Below are positions 37,429 to 45,741 of a stretch of 64,000 nucleotides of DNA, piece after piece (position 1 is the stretch's first letter; every line of letters begins with the position of its first letter). Made by a program: the position numbers and the translations under genes. The stretch spans positions 124,001 through 188,000 of the forward strand of contig NZ_QQSV01000003.1 of the NCBI RefSeq assembly GCF_003351145.1, in the 5' to 3' direction. The notes below the pieces were generated by a model. The model saw only the letters and a program-made list of their open reading frames with translations. It was not told where the DNA came from and did no database searches. Source of the DNA: Meiothermus sp. QL-1. Its GTDB lineage: Bacteria; Deinococcota; Deinococci; Deinococcales; Thermaceae.

Positions 37429-39635
37429 TTACCAGGTTCTCGGGAGCACTTGTTCCCCCAGCATTTTCTTGATCTCACCGGTGAGCCACCTCATGGTGGA
37501 CTCAGGGTCGCGGTAGAAGCTGCTTCCGCGAACGCGGATGAACCGCCACCCAAGGCGTTCCAGAACGCGCTGGCGCTCGAGGTCTTCGGGCCACTTTTCT
37601 GGAGGATGATAGCGGTCCCCGTCGCATCCAATGGCTACTTTTCGACCGTTGCTTTCTACCACCAGATCAATGCGATAGCTGCCCACAGGATACTGAGCCC
37701 TGACACGGAAGCCGGCCTTTGAGAGATGTTTTAGCACCTCTCTCTCAAAGGGCGACTCGGCCTTTGCACCCTCGACCCTGATTTGCGTTAGGGCGTTTTC
37801 GGGGTTTAGGGCGTGTTCAATAAGCAGCCTCCTCAAGTCCCCAGGCTTCAGGTCGGCAGTTGGGTCGAGGGAGTAGACCACCCACATCTGGTCTTTAGCC
37901 CGGCTTGCCGCCACATTGAAGCGCTGGCGCCACGATTCGCTATCCCTAAGAGGCAGGGGAGCGCCTTCGCTGGTGTCTACCAGCGATATAAAAATCACAT
38001 CCCGTTCGTCGCCTTGAAACTGGGCTGGGTTGCCGCACAGTAGGCGACGGTTCTGCAACTCGGTGGGGGATAGCTCCTGATGCAGGAGGTTCTCGATGAG
38101 CAGGGCCTGTTCGTCGCCAACCATCGAGATAACACCGAAGGTCTTTCCCGTGTAAAGCGGGTTGTCGATACACGCTTTGATGAGCTCGACGATCCGGCGG
38201 GCCTCCACAGGATTGGTCTTTCCATTGCGGTACCCCTTGACCCGCTCGACCCGGACCGCTGGTTTCAAATTAGAGCTGCTCGACTCCCGCAAGGGGTTGA
38301 TGCGACCTTCGTAGAAGTGCATGTTGCTGAACTGGATAATCTCGGGAACACAGCGAAAGTGCTCCCGCAGCATGACCTGCCCCCCAAAGGAACTGCGAGC
38401 GATGTCGTACAGGGAGTACCTTCCATCAAAGAGGGCAGAGTTGGGGATATCCTTTAGGTAGGCCTGTTGGAGGTGCTCTACTTTGTCTACCTCCTCGCCT
38501 ACGGCCAGTGGGCTCACTTGTTTGTCGTCGCCTACCACGATAACTTTTTTGGCCATGGCGAGCAGGATTAGACCAGAAAGATCGGTCTGACTGGCTTCAT
38601 CCACGATGACCACATCGAAGATGTCGCGCTCTGGCCTGAATTGCTCAACCACCTGGGATAGGGGCATGATCCAAACTGGCACCGCTGAGCGGCACGCAGC
38701 CATCAGCCGGTTGGCCTGGGCTTTTAGCCTGGGGGCGCGCTTGCCGGTGCCCTTGCCGATTCTCTTGACCGTGTTCAGCCAGCCGGTTAGGGCTTGCTGT
38801 TGTTGGAGAGAGGTCTTTTTTATCTGCGCACTCCAGGCCTTGTGCTCTATGAGCTCGGCGGTTACGCGGTGGAGCGTTTTCTCTAGCTGAGCGATTTCAC
38901 CTGCAGGTTTTGGATGGAGAGCTGGCCCCGTTCGTCTGGGTTAGCAGTCGGTACAGCCAAGCCTTTTCGGGTTCTTTAGGGGCTTGGGCCTTGCCGTGGT
39001 TTTCTCTGCGCTTCTCGATGGCGCGGGCCCAGTCGGGGGCCGCTTCTCGGAGTCGCTCCAACAGCTTTTGCCGGCGTTGCCAGTGTGGTTGGAGCTGCCA
39101 AAGGCGCTGGGCCTCCCGGTAGACCTCCGCATAGGCTGAGGCAGAGCGCTGGGTCAAGGCCTGGGCCAGCGCCTGGCTGATGTGGTTGCGCTTGGGGTCG
39201 AGGCTACTTAGTGCTCGGTGGATTTGCTCCTCCCCCAGGCGTCGGATTATCTGGGCTCGCTTGGCTTTGAACAGGTCGCCTAGTCTCTCCAGTGCCGAGA
39301 CCAGGTTCAGGACCTTGCTGCTCGATTTGAGGGTGAGGGACGAGTGCAGGTAGGCCTCGAGGTTGAAGCCCACCTCGTCGCACTCGACCGTGACGACTCC
39401 CCGTTCTTCAGAACGGGGAGTCGTCACGTCTTTCTACCCGGAGGAGGTACTCGCTGTCCTGGCCTGTGTATCCGGCGAAATCGATGGCGGGGTGCACCGG
39501 CAGCGAATTCAGAGAAAGGCGCCAGGCGTAGGCATTCAGGGTAAGGGGAAAGGAGCTCTTCTGTTTTTGCAGCTCCTCCAGGAATCGGTACAGCCGCTGG
39601 GAGCGCTCGAGGGTCGTCTTCATTTGCGAGCCCAT
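37429..39635 (-). pseudogene. Remnant of a large AAA helicase with C-terminal DUF559/Vsr-like nuclease
   Basis: Three pieces of one gene. 39408-39635 reads an N-terminus of the family (RLYRFLEELQ, LPVHPAIDF, LLRVERR) and stops inside a palindrome. 38897-39427 resumes in a coiled-coil part of the helicase (EAAPDWARAIEKR, PEKAWLYRLL), but the Walker A region is missing. The last piece, from about 38930 to 37429, is one base out of frame. It holds VWIMPLS, VIVDEASQTDLSGL (Walker B), GDDKQVSP, later helicase motifs and a nuclease (IGCDGDRYHPPEKWPEDLERQR). Deleting one base in the CCCC at 38926-38929 joins the last two pieces. Such fusions are often defence-related. Confidence 0.75.
39390..39427. 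repeat. Perfect 38-bp palindrome at the helicase deletion junction
   Basis: Arms 39390-39407 and 39410-39427 are identical inverted copies of 18 bp (GTGACGACTCCCCGTTCT) around a 2-bp centre. It lies exactly where the helicase N-terminal fragment meets the fragment that resumes further along the protein. The shape recalls the hairpin ends of IS200/IS605-type elements, but no transposase or target-site signature is visible. Confidence 0.85.
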
Positions 39636-39665
39636 TGTAGGATTCGTTCGCCAGGGAGGCGGTGA

Positions 39666-41483
39666 TTAAAGCCCAAAGCGCCTCGAGCGCACCTGGGGCA
39701 TCGGCAGCCTAAACCGCTCCGCCAGCGCCTGCTGGGCCTGGCGGATGCGCCAAAAAACCTGGCGCAGCATCTGCTGCTCGCGGGGGCTGAGGGAGGATTG
39801 GGCCACCCGGTTGGTGGGGGGCTGGCCCCGGCTCAGGGCCTCGAGCTGGTGCTTGAGGCGCAGGTGGGCGAGGAACAAAAAGGCCTCGCTCAGGTCTTCG
39901 GCCTCTTCCCTGGGAAGCAGCCGGGCTTCGGCAGCGGCCCGCAGGCGCTCTGGGGTGGGGCGGGCCAGAGAGCCGGCCTCGAGGCCGTACACCCGGGCCA
40001 GCGCCACGATGGCCGCCAGGCCCCCCTTCTTCAGGTTGACCTGCCCCCCTTCCCAGTGGATGCGGCCCAAAAAGCCCAAGGGCGGGGCGAAGGCCAGGGC
40101 CGAGCGGGCCAGGGCGGTCAGAAAAGCGCGGCTCTTGCCGGCCTGGCGCAGGTAGCCGTGCAAGGGCTCCGGCGAAAGTCCCCCGGCAATCGAGCGGAAG
40201 TCGAGGAAGACCTGGGCCTCCAGGAGGCCCTCGCCTTCGGGGTTTTCCAGCCACTGCTGGAAGCGGGTGGCCCACTCGGGTAGGGCGTAGCACCACCGGT
40301 CGGCCATGAAACCCCCCGGGCAGGGGGGGAACCCGGCCTCCAAAAGCCCCTCGAGCACGGCCTGGGCCAGGGCCTGGAAGTAGGGCTTGGCGGCGGGTTC
40401 CTGAAAGGCCAGGGCGTTGTCCTGGTCGGTGAGCAGGGCCTGCTCGGTGCGGCCCTCGGAGCCCAGGGCCAGCCAGGCATAGGGGCAGGGCGGGGGCCCC
40501 AGGCGGGCCTCGGCCCGGCGCAAGAGGCTACGGGTAAGGGCGTCGTTCAGAAGGCTCACCTGGCGGGTGATGGCCGGTACGGCAAAGCCCGCAGCGAGCA
40601 TCTGCCGCACAATGGCCTGAAGCCGCTCGCGGTAGTCCTGCAGGGGGCCCAGGTCGCCCTGCTCGAGGCGCCGCAAAAGCCCCAAGGGGGTCTGGAGCCA
40701 GCGGCGCAAGAAGAGCCGGTCGGTGAGGAGGCCCACCACCTGGCCCCCCTCGGTGAGGGGCAGGTGGTGGATGCCCTGCTGCTCCAGGTAGGCCAAAGCC
40801 TCGTAGAGGGGGCTTACAGCGGGCAGGGTTTTGGCCGGGGCGCTGGCCACCTGCAGGGCCGGGGTGGAGGGGGGGAGTTCCTCGGCCAGCACCCGGTTGC
40901 GCAGGTCGCGGTCGGTGAGGATGGCCAGGCCCTCCGGGGTCTTCAGGAGCAAGGCGCTCACCCCGCGCTCGCGCATGCGCCGGGCGGCCTGGGCCACGCT
41001 GGCCCCCTCCTCGAGCCACACCGCCGCCTCCGCCACCTCCCCCGCCGGCTGCCCCAGGTCGGGCAGGCTCAGGGCCGCAGGTTGCAAGAGCCTGAGCCGC
41101 TCGGCCAGCCGGGCGCTGAAGAAGAGGGCAAAGGAAGGCTTTTCCAGCAGGCGGCGGAAGGCTTCCTTGGCGAGGAGCAAGCACGCCGCCTCACCCTCGG
41201 CCCGCACTGTGAGGCGGGGGGGCTGCTGGCCCAGGAGGGAGGGGTAGCCAAAAGCCTCGCCGGGCTCGAGCCAGGCCACGGCCTGCCCGTCCTGCTCCAG
41301 CCGCACCGCGCCCCCAAAAACCACATAAAGCCCCTCGGCCTCGGGCTGGGCGGGGGAAAGAATCACCGCACCCGGCTCGAAGTGCAGCAAGTGCAGGGCC
41401 CCCTCGAGGCCCGCCCAGTCGGCCTCGCTCAGGGCATCGAAGGGGGGGTACTGCTTCAGGAAGCGAGAAAATTCCGAATCCAG
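39666..41483 (-). CDS. cNMP-binding / CBS / DUF294 nucleotidyltransferase-like signalling protein, CTG start
   Basis: A 605-residue protein: a cyclic-nucleotide-binding-type domain (about 10-130), two CBS motifs (about 165-280), then a DUF294 nucleotidyltransferase-like domain with LGSEGRTEQALLTDQDNALAF (GlnD-like GS and DxD site) and a helical tail. Such proteins are thought to couple metabolite sensing to nucleotidyl transfer. The N-terminal FLKQYPPFDAL of the cNMP domain lies upstream of the first ATG/GTG/TTG. The CTG at 41483 starts this reading and has GGAGG 7 nt upstream. It overlaps the amidotransferase stop by 28 nt and is the last gene of the amine operon. Confidence 0.8.
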   Translation of the reverse strand: MDSEFSRFLKQYPPFDALSEADWAGLEGALHLLHFEPGAVILSPAQPEAEGLYVVFGGAVRLEQDGQAVAWLEPGEAFGYPSLLGQQPPRLTVRAEGEAACLLLAKEAFRRLLEKPSFALFFSARLAERLRLLQPAALSLPDLGQPAGEVAEAAVWLEEGASVAQAARRMRERGVSALLLKTPEGLAILTDRDLRNRVLAEELPPSTPALQVASAPAKTLPAVSPLYEALAYLEQQGIHHLPLTEGGQVVGLLTDRLFLRRWLQTPLGLLRRLEQGDLGPLQDYRERLQAIVRQMLAAGFAVPAITRQVSLLNDALTRSLLRRAEARLGPPPCPYAWLALGSEGRTEQALLTDQDNALAFQEPAAKPYFQALAQAVLEGLLEAGFPPCPGGFMADRWCYALPEWATRFQQWLENPEGEGLLEAQVFLDFRSIAGGLSPEPLHGYLRQAGKSRAFLTALARSALAFAPPLGFLGRIHWEGGQVNLKKGGLAAIVALARVYGLEAGSLARPTPERLRAAAEARLLPREEAEDLSEAFLFLAHLRLKHQLEALSRGQPPTNRVAQSSLSPREQQMLRQVFWRIRQAQQALAERFRLPMPQVRSRRFGL

Positions 41484-42142
41484 CCCGCCACCTCCCTTGC
41501 GGTGGGCTCCTGGGCAAAGCTGGCCCTGGCCTCGGTGTAGCGGGCCTCGCCCACCCGCTCGCGCCGCTGTTCCAAAAGGGCCTGGGCAAACGCGACGGGA
41601 AACTCGGGGTGGGGCTGCATCCCCAGCACGTTCTCCCCCACCTGAATAAAGGCGTGGGGGCTGAACTCGCTCCCCCCCAGCACCAAAGCCCCCGGCGGGA
41701 GCACGGTAATCTGATCCTGGCAGGAGAGGATGAGCCGGACTTCCCTTAGCCGGGGCTCCATCCAGGGGGCCTGCCGGTAGACCGCGAACCGGTGCACCCC
41801 CACCCCCCAGCCCAGGGGCCAGCGCTCCACCCTACCCCCCAGGGCCTGGCCGATCATCTGGTGCCCGAAGCAGACCCCCACCAGCCGGCTCTTGGAGGCC
41901 GCAATTGCCCGCACGAAGTCTTCTAAAGGGGGAATCCAGGGCAAAGGGTCGTAGACCGAGGCGCGGGAGCCCGTAATCAGGTAGCCCCCGAAGTCCTCGA
42001 CCTGGGCCGGATACTGCCCCCTTCGCACGTCGAAGGGGGTGAGGGGCAGGCCCAAAAGCCGCTCGAACATGGCGGGGTAGTCGCCCGCAATGCCCCCCAG
42101 GCCCGGCGGGGGGTCGTCGCAGACCAGTACGGCCAGCCTCAT
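41456..42142 (-). CDS. Class I glutamine amidotransferase-type gamma-glutamyl hydrolase
   Basis: A 228-residue stand-alone amidotransferase-fold protein. The nucleophile elbow GVCFGHQ has Cys91, and the QPHPEF block has His178 and Glu180, a complete triad. It is not fused to a synthetase. In a gamma-glutamylation pathway it would release glutamate from the oxidised gamma-glutamyl product, the role PuuD plays for gamma-glutamyl-GABA; PuuD belongs to the same superfamily. That role is inferred from its neighbours. Its ATG overlaps the aldehyde dehydrogenase TGA as ATGA at 42139-42142. Confidence 0.85.
   Translation of the reverse strand: MRLAVLVCDDPPPGLGGIAGDYPAMFERLLGLPLTPFDVRRGQYPAQVEDFGGYLITGSRASVYDPLPWIPPLEDFVRAIAASKSRLVGVCFGHQMIGQALGGRVERWPLGWGVGVHRFAVYRQAPWMEPRLREVRLILSCQDQITVLPPGALVLGGSEFSPHAFIQVGENVLGMQPHPEFPVAFAQALLEQRRERVGEARYTEARASFAQEPTAREVAGWIRNFLAS
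41491..41495 (-). promoter_or_regulatory. Shine-Dalgarno site for the CTG start at 41483
   Basis: Minus-strand GGGAGGTG with the GGAGG core at 41491-41495, 7 nt before the CTG at 41481-41483, inside the end of the upstream amidotransferase gene. No ATG, GTG or TTG in the same frame lies within reach of it. Confidence 0.65.
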
Positions 42143-43533
42143 AGCCTACGCAGATGATACGACTTGGGCCGGGTGAGCTGCTCGTAGCCCAGCACGGAGA
42201 GCGAGCAGCCCCGCCCGGACTCCTTGACCCCCGTCCAGGCCAGGGCGGGGTCCAGGTAGTCGCAGCGGTTGAGGAAGACCGTGCCGGTCTCTATGCCCGC
42301 TCCGAGCTCCAACGCGGCCCCTTCATCCCGGCTCCAGATGGAGGCGGTGAGGCCGTAGGGGGAGTCGTTCATGAGCGCCAGGGCTTCCGCGTCGCTTTTT
42401 ACCGGCATGATGCCCACCACCGGGCCAAAGCTCTCCTCCACCATTACCCGCATCCCGTGGTGCACGTTCACCAGCACCTGCGGGGCCAGGTAGGGGGTGC
42501 CCGGCGCGTCGGCGGGGAAGTGGCGGGGGTCTATGAGGGCTTTGGCCCCCTGGGCCACCGCCTCGGCAATCTGGCCCCGCACGAACTCGGCGGCCTCGGT
42601 GCGCACCATGGGGCCCAGGGTGGTCTCGGGGTCTAGGGGGTTGCCCAGCTTGAGCTTCAGGGTCTCGGCCACAAAAGCCTCCACAAAGGGCTCGTAGAGG
42701 CTCTCGTGCACGTAGATGCGCTCCACCCCGCAGCAGGACTGGCCCGAGTTGAACATGGCCCCGTCCACCAGGTTCACCACGCTGAACTCGAGGTCGGCGT
42801 CCTCGCGCACGTAGGCCGGGTCCTTGCCCCCCAGTTCCAGGGCCACCCCCTTGAAGTGCCCCGCCGCGGCCCGCTCCACCGCCCGCCCGCCGGCCACAGA
42901 GCCGGTAAAGGCCACAAAGGCCATCCGCGGGTCGGCGATGGCCCGGGCCACCAGGTCGTGGTCCATGTGCAGGTACTGGAAGACCCCCTCGGGCAGCCCG
43001 GCCTCCTGGAAAGCCCAGGCGTAGCGCTCGGCCACCAGGGGGGTCTGGGCCGAGTGCTTGAGCACCACCGCGTTCCCCGCCAGAATGGCGGGCACGATGG
43101 TGTTGACCGAGGTCAGGTAGGGGTAGTTCCAGGGGGCCAGCACCAGCACCACGCCCAAGGGCTCGCGCCGGATGAAGCGGGTAAAGCCCGGCAGTTCCTC
43201 CACCGGCACGTCCTGCAGGGCCAGGGGCGCAATGCGGGTCATGTAGCGGGCCCGCTCGGCAAAGCCCCCCGTAATCTCCTTGGGGGTATAGCGGATGGGG
43301 CGGCCCATCTGCCAGGTGAGCTCCTGGGCCACCTCCTCCACCGCCCCGAGCATCACCTCTACCATTCGGCTCACGATGCCCATCCGCTCCTCCAGCGGGG
43401 TTTGGGCCCAGGCTTTTTGCGCCCTGGCGGCGCGGGCTAAGGCGGCCTCGAGCTCTTCTGGCCCGGCCAGCTCCCGCTCGGCGTAGACCCGCCCATCCAC
43501 CGGGCTGATGGTTTTTTGAATGGTCCTGGTCAC
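42139..43533 (-). CDS. Aldehyde dehydrogenase (NAD(P)+)
   Basis: A 464-residue aldehyde dehydrogenase. LAPWNYPYL starts the cofactor domain, ELGGKD gives the general-base Glu233, and FNSGQSCCG the nucleophile Cys267. PYGLTASIWS and SYHLRRL close the fold. In this operon it would oxidise a gamma-glutamyl aldehyde to the acid, as PuuC does for gamma-glutamyl-gamma-aminobutyraldehyde. The GTG start at 43533 lies 10 nt after the SDR stop. Its stop overlaps the amidotransferase start by 4 nt, indicating translational coupling. Confidence 0.92.
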   Translation of the reverse strand: MTRTIQKTISPVDGRVYAERELAGPEELEAALARAARAQKAWAQTPLEERMGIVSRMVEVMLGAVEEVAQELTWQMGRPIRYTPKEITGGFAERARYMTRIAPLALQDVPVEELPGFTRFIRREPLGVVLVLAPWNYPYLTSVNTIVPAILAGNAVVLKHSAQTPLVAERYAWAFQEAGLPEGVFQYLHMDHDLVARAIADPRMAFVAFTGSVAGGRAVERAAAGHFKGVALELGGKDPAYVREDADLEFSVVNLVDGAMFNSGQSCCGVERIYVHESLYEPFVEAFVAETLKLKLGNPLDPETTLGPMVRTEAAEFVRGQIAEAVAQGAKALIDPRHFPADAPGTPYLAPQVLVNVHHGMRVMVEESFGPVVGIMPVKSDAEALALMNDSPYGLTASIWSRDEGAALELGAGIETGTVFLNRCDYLDPALAWTGVKESGRGCSLSVLGYEQLTRPKSYHLRRL

Positions 43534-43543
43534 TGCCGCACCC

Positions 43544-44314
43544 CTACTCCGGCGTGACGTAGGCCGCGGTGATGCCCCCGTCCACCAGCAAGGCTGCCCC
43601 GGTCATGAAGGAGGAAGCCGGGCTGGCCAGAAACAAAGCGGCCTGGGCAATCTCGCTGGCCTGGCCGAAGCGGCCCATGGGGATGTGCACCAGGCGGCGC
43701 TGGCGCTTTTCCGGGGTGTCCAGGTACTTCATCAAAAGCTCGGTCTGCAAAGGCCCCGGGCACAGGGCGTTGACCCTTATGTTCTCCCGGGCGTGAATGA
43801 CGGCCAGCTCGCGGGTCATGGAGAGCACCGCCCCCTTGCTCGCGGTATAGGCCAGTTGGGGGGTGGCGGCCCCCAGGAAGGCCACAAAGGAGGCGGTGTT
43901 GATGACCACCCCGCCCCCGGCCCGGCGCAGGGCGGGGATGCCGTACTTGCAGCCCAGAAAGACCCCCTTCACGTTCACGGCAAAGGTCAGGTCCCATACG
44001 GCCTCGCTGGTGTGGATGGCATCGTCGTCCTCGGCGTGGGAGATGCCGGCGTTGTTGAAAAGGATGTCGAGCCGGCCAAAGACCCGCTCGGCCTCCTCCA
44101 CCATGCGCTGGGCATCCTCGGCCTTGGAGACGTCGGCCTGCACGAAGTGGGCCTGGCCTCCTGCGGCCCGGATGCGCTCGGCGGTCTCCTGGCCTTTTTC
44201 CAGGATGTCCACCGCTACCACCCTTGCCCCTTCTTGGGCAAAGAGCAGGGCAGCCTCGAGGCCAATCCCGCTGGCAGCGCCGGTAATCAGGGCCACCTTG
44301 TCAGCTAGTTGCAT
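43544..44314 (-). CDS. SDR-family dehydrogenase, predicted gamma-glutamyl-amino-alcohol dehydrogenase
   Basis: A 256-residue classical short-chain dehydrogenase. TGAASGIG binds NAD(H) at residues 11-18, NNAG is at 87-90, and Tyr156 and Lys160 form the YxxxK catalytic pair. The C-terminal LLVDGGITAAYV is standard. By position between a gamma-glutamyl ligase and an aldehyde dehydrogenase it should oxidise an alcohol to an aldehyde, which suits a gamma-glutamylated amino alcohol. GGGAGG lies 4 nt before the ATG. The exact substrate is an inference. Confidence 0.9.
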   Translation of the reverse strand: MQLADKVALITGAASGIGLEAALLFAQEGARVVAVDILEKGQETAERIRAAGGQAHFVQADVSKAEDAQRMVEEAERVFGRLDILFNNAGISHAEDDDAIHTSEAVWDLTFAVNVKGVFLGCKYGIPALRRAGGGVVINTASFVAFLGAATPQLAYTASKGAVLSMTRELAVIHARENIRVNALCPGPLQTELLMKYLDTPEKRQRRLVHIPMGRFGQASEIAQAALFLASPASSFMTGAALLVDGGITAAYVTPE

Positions 44315-44323
44315 GAAACCTCC

Positions 44324-45685
44324 CTAAATTCGCTCAAAGTACCGCTTGCGCTCCCAGTCGGTCACGGCCCGGTTGAAGGCCTGCCACTCGGTGCGGAAGA
44401 AGTGGGTGTAGTGCTCGTGGACGGCCTCGCCCAGCGCCTCTTTGGCGAAGGCGCTATGGGCAAACCCCTCCACCGCCTCGCCCAGGGTGTAGGGCACCCG
44501 GGGCAGATGGCGGGCCTGGTAGATGTCGCCCTGGAATATGGGGGGTGGGGAGAGGCCCTGTTCCATGCCCGCAAGCCCCGAGGCCAGGGCTGCGGCCAGG
44601 GCCAGGTAGGGGTTCAGGTCGGCCCCGCCGATGCGGCACTCGATGCGCAGCGAGGGGCCCTGCCCCACCACGCGGAACCCGGCGGTGCGGTTGTCGTAGC
44701 TCCAGGCCAGCCGGGTGGGGGCCCAGGAGCCGTCCTCGTAGCGCTTGTAAGAGTTCACCGTGGGGGCATACAGGGGCATGAAGTCGGGCACGTGGGCCAT
44801 CCAGCCGGCCAAAAACTGCCCGAAGACCGCCGAGCCCTTTACCGGCCCGTAGCTTTCCTCACCGGCAAAGGCGTTCTGGCCGTTCTTCCACAGCGAGAGG
44901 TGGATGTGGCAGGAGGAGCCCGCCTGGCCGTGGTGGGGCTTGGCCATGAAGGTCACCGAGAGGCCCATAGAGTCGGCGATTTCCTTGAGGCACTGTTTGA
45001 ACAAGGCGTGCCGGTCGGCCATCTCCAGGGCCTCGGCGTAGCGCAGGTTGACCTCGTGCTGCCCCAGGCCCCACTCCCCCTTGGAGTTCTCCACCGGGAT
45101 CCCCGAGGCCTTGAGGTGCCGCCGCACCGCAGCGGTGAAGGGCTCTTCGCGGGTGCCCTGCAGCAGGTGGTAGTCCTCCAGGTAGTAGCCGGCGGGCTCG
45201 AGGCCCGCGTAGCCCTGCCGGTGGGCCTCGCGGTAGGAGACCCGGTAGAGGTAGTACTCCAGCTCCGAGGCGGCCATCACCGTGTAGCCCAGGGCTTTGG
45301 CCCGCTCGAGCTGGCGCTTCAGGATGGTGCGGGGGGCCACCTCCACCGGCTGGTGGGTGCGCTCGTCTTCCAGGTCGCAGAGCACGATGGCGCTTTTCTC
45401 GAGCCAGCTCGCAGGCCGCAGGGTGGAGAGGTCGGGCACCAGGTGAAAGTCGCCATAGCCCAGCTCCCAGTTGGCAAAGCGGTAGCCCTGCACCGGCTCC
45501 ATCTCCATGTCGGTGGTGAGCAGGTAGTCGCAGCCGTGGGTGCCGTGGCTGGCCACATGCTCCACGAAAAACTCGGCCTCGAAGCGCTTGCCCATGAGCC
45601 GCCCGTAGTGGTCGGGGAAAGCCACCAGCACGGTCTCTATCTCGCCTGCGTTTACCTTCTGGGCCAGCCAGTCCAGCTTGCTCAT
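44324..45685 (-). CDS. Glutamine synthetase-like gamma-glutamyl-amine ligase
   Basis: A 453-residue member of the glutamine synthetase superfamily, about the size of PuuA/GlnA3/GlnA4-type ligases. SELEYYL, GLGQHEVNL and KPHHGQAGSSCHIHLSL hold metal, glutamate and ATP ligands. NRTAGFRVVGQGPSLRIECRIGGADLNPY is split here by my reading into the arginine pocket and the E-x-R catalytic strand. The last motif is typical of ligases that join glutamate to an organic amine rather than ammonia. It should make a gamma-glutamyl amide at the cost of ATP. AGGAG lies 5 nt before the ATG. Confidence 0.88.
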   Translation of the reverse strand: MSKLDWLAQKVNAGEIETVLVAFPDHYGRLMGKRFEAEFFVEHVASHGTHGCDYLLTTDMEMEPVQGYRFANWELGYGDFHLVPDLSTLRPASWLEKSAIVLCDLEDERTHQPVEVAPRTILKRQLERAKALGYTVMAASELEYYLYRVSYREAHRQGYAGLEPAGYYLEDYHLLQGTREEPFTAAVRRHLKASGIPVENSKGEWGLGQHEVNLRYAEALEMADRHALFKQCLKEIADSMGLSVTFMAKPHHGQAGSSCHIHLSLWKNGQNAFAGEESYGPVKGSAVFGQFLAGWMAHVPDFMPLYAPTVNSYKRYEDGSWAPTRLAWSYDNRTAGFRVVGQGPSLRIECRIGGADLNPYLALAAALASGLAGMEQGLSPPPIFQGDIYQARHLPRVPYTLGEAVEGFAHSAFAKEALGEAVHEHYTHFFRTEWQAFNRAVTDWERKRYFERI

Positions 45686-45741
45686 CTCATCTCCTGAAAG
45701 CCCTTGGGTTCAGCCTGTCTGTTGCTTCGGGCAACGCACGC

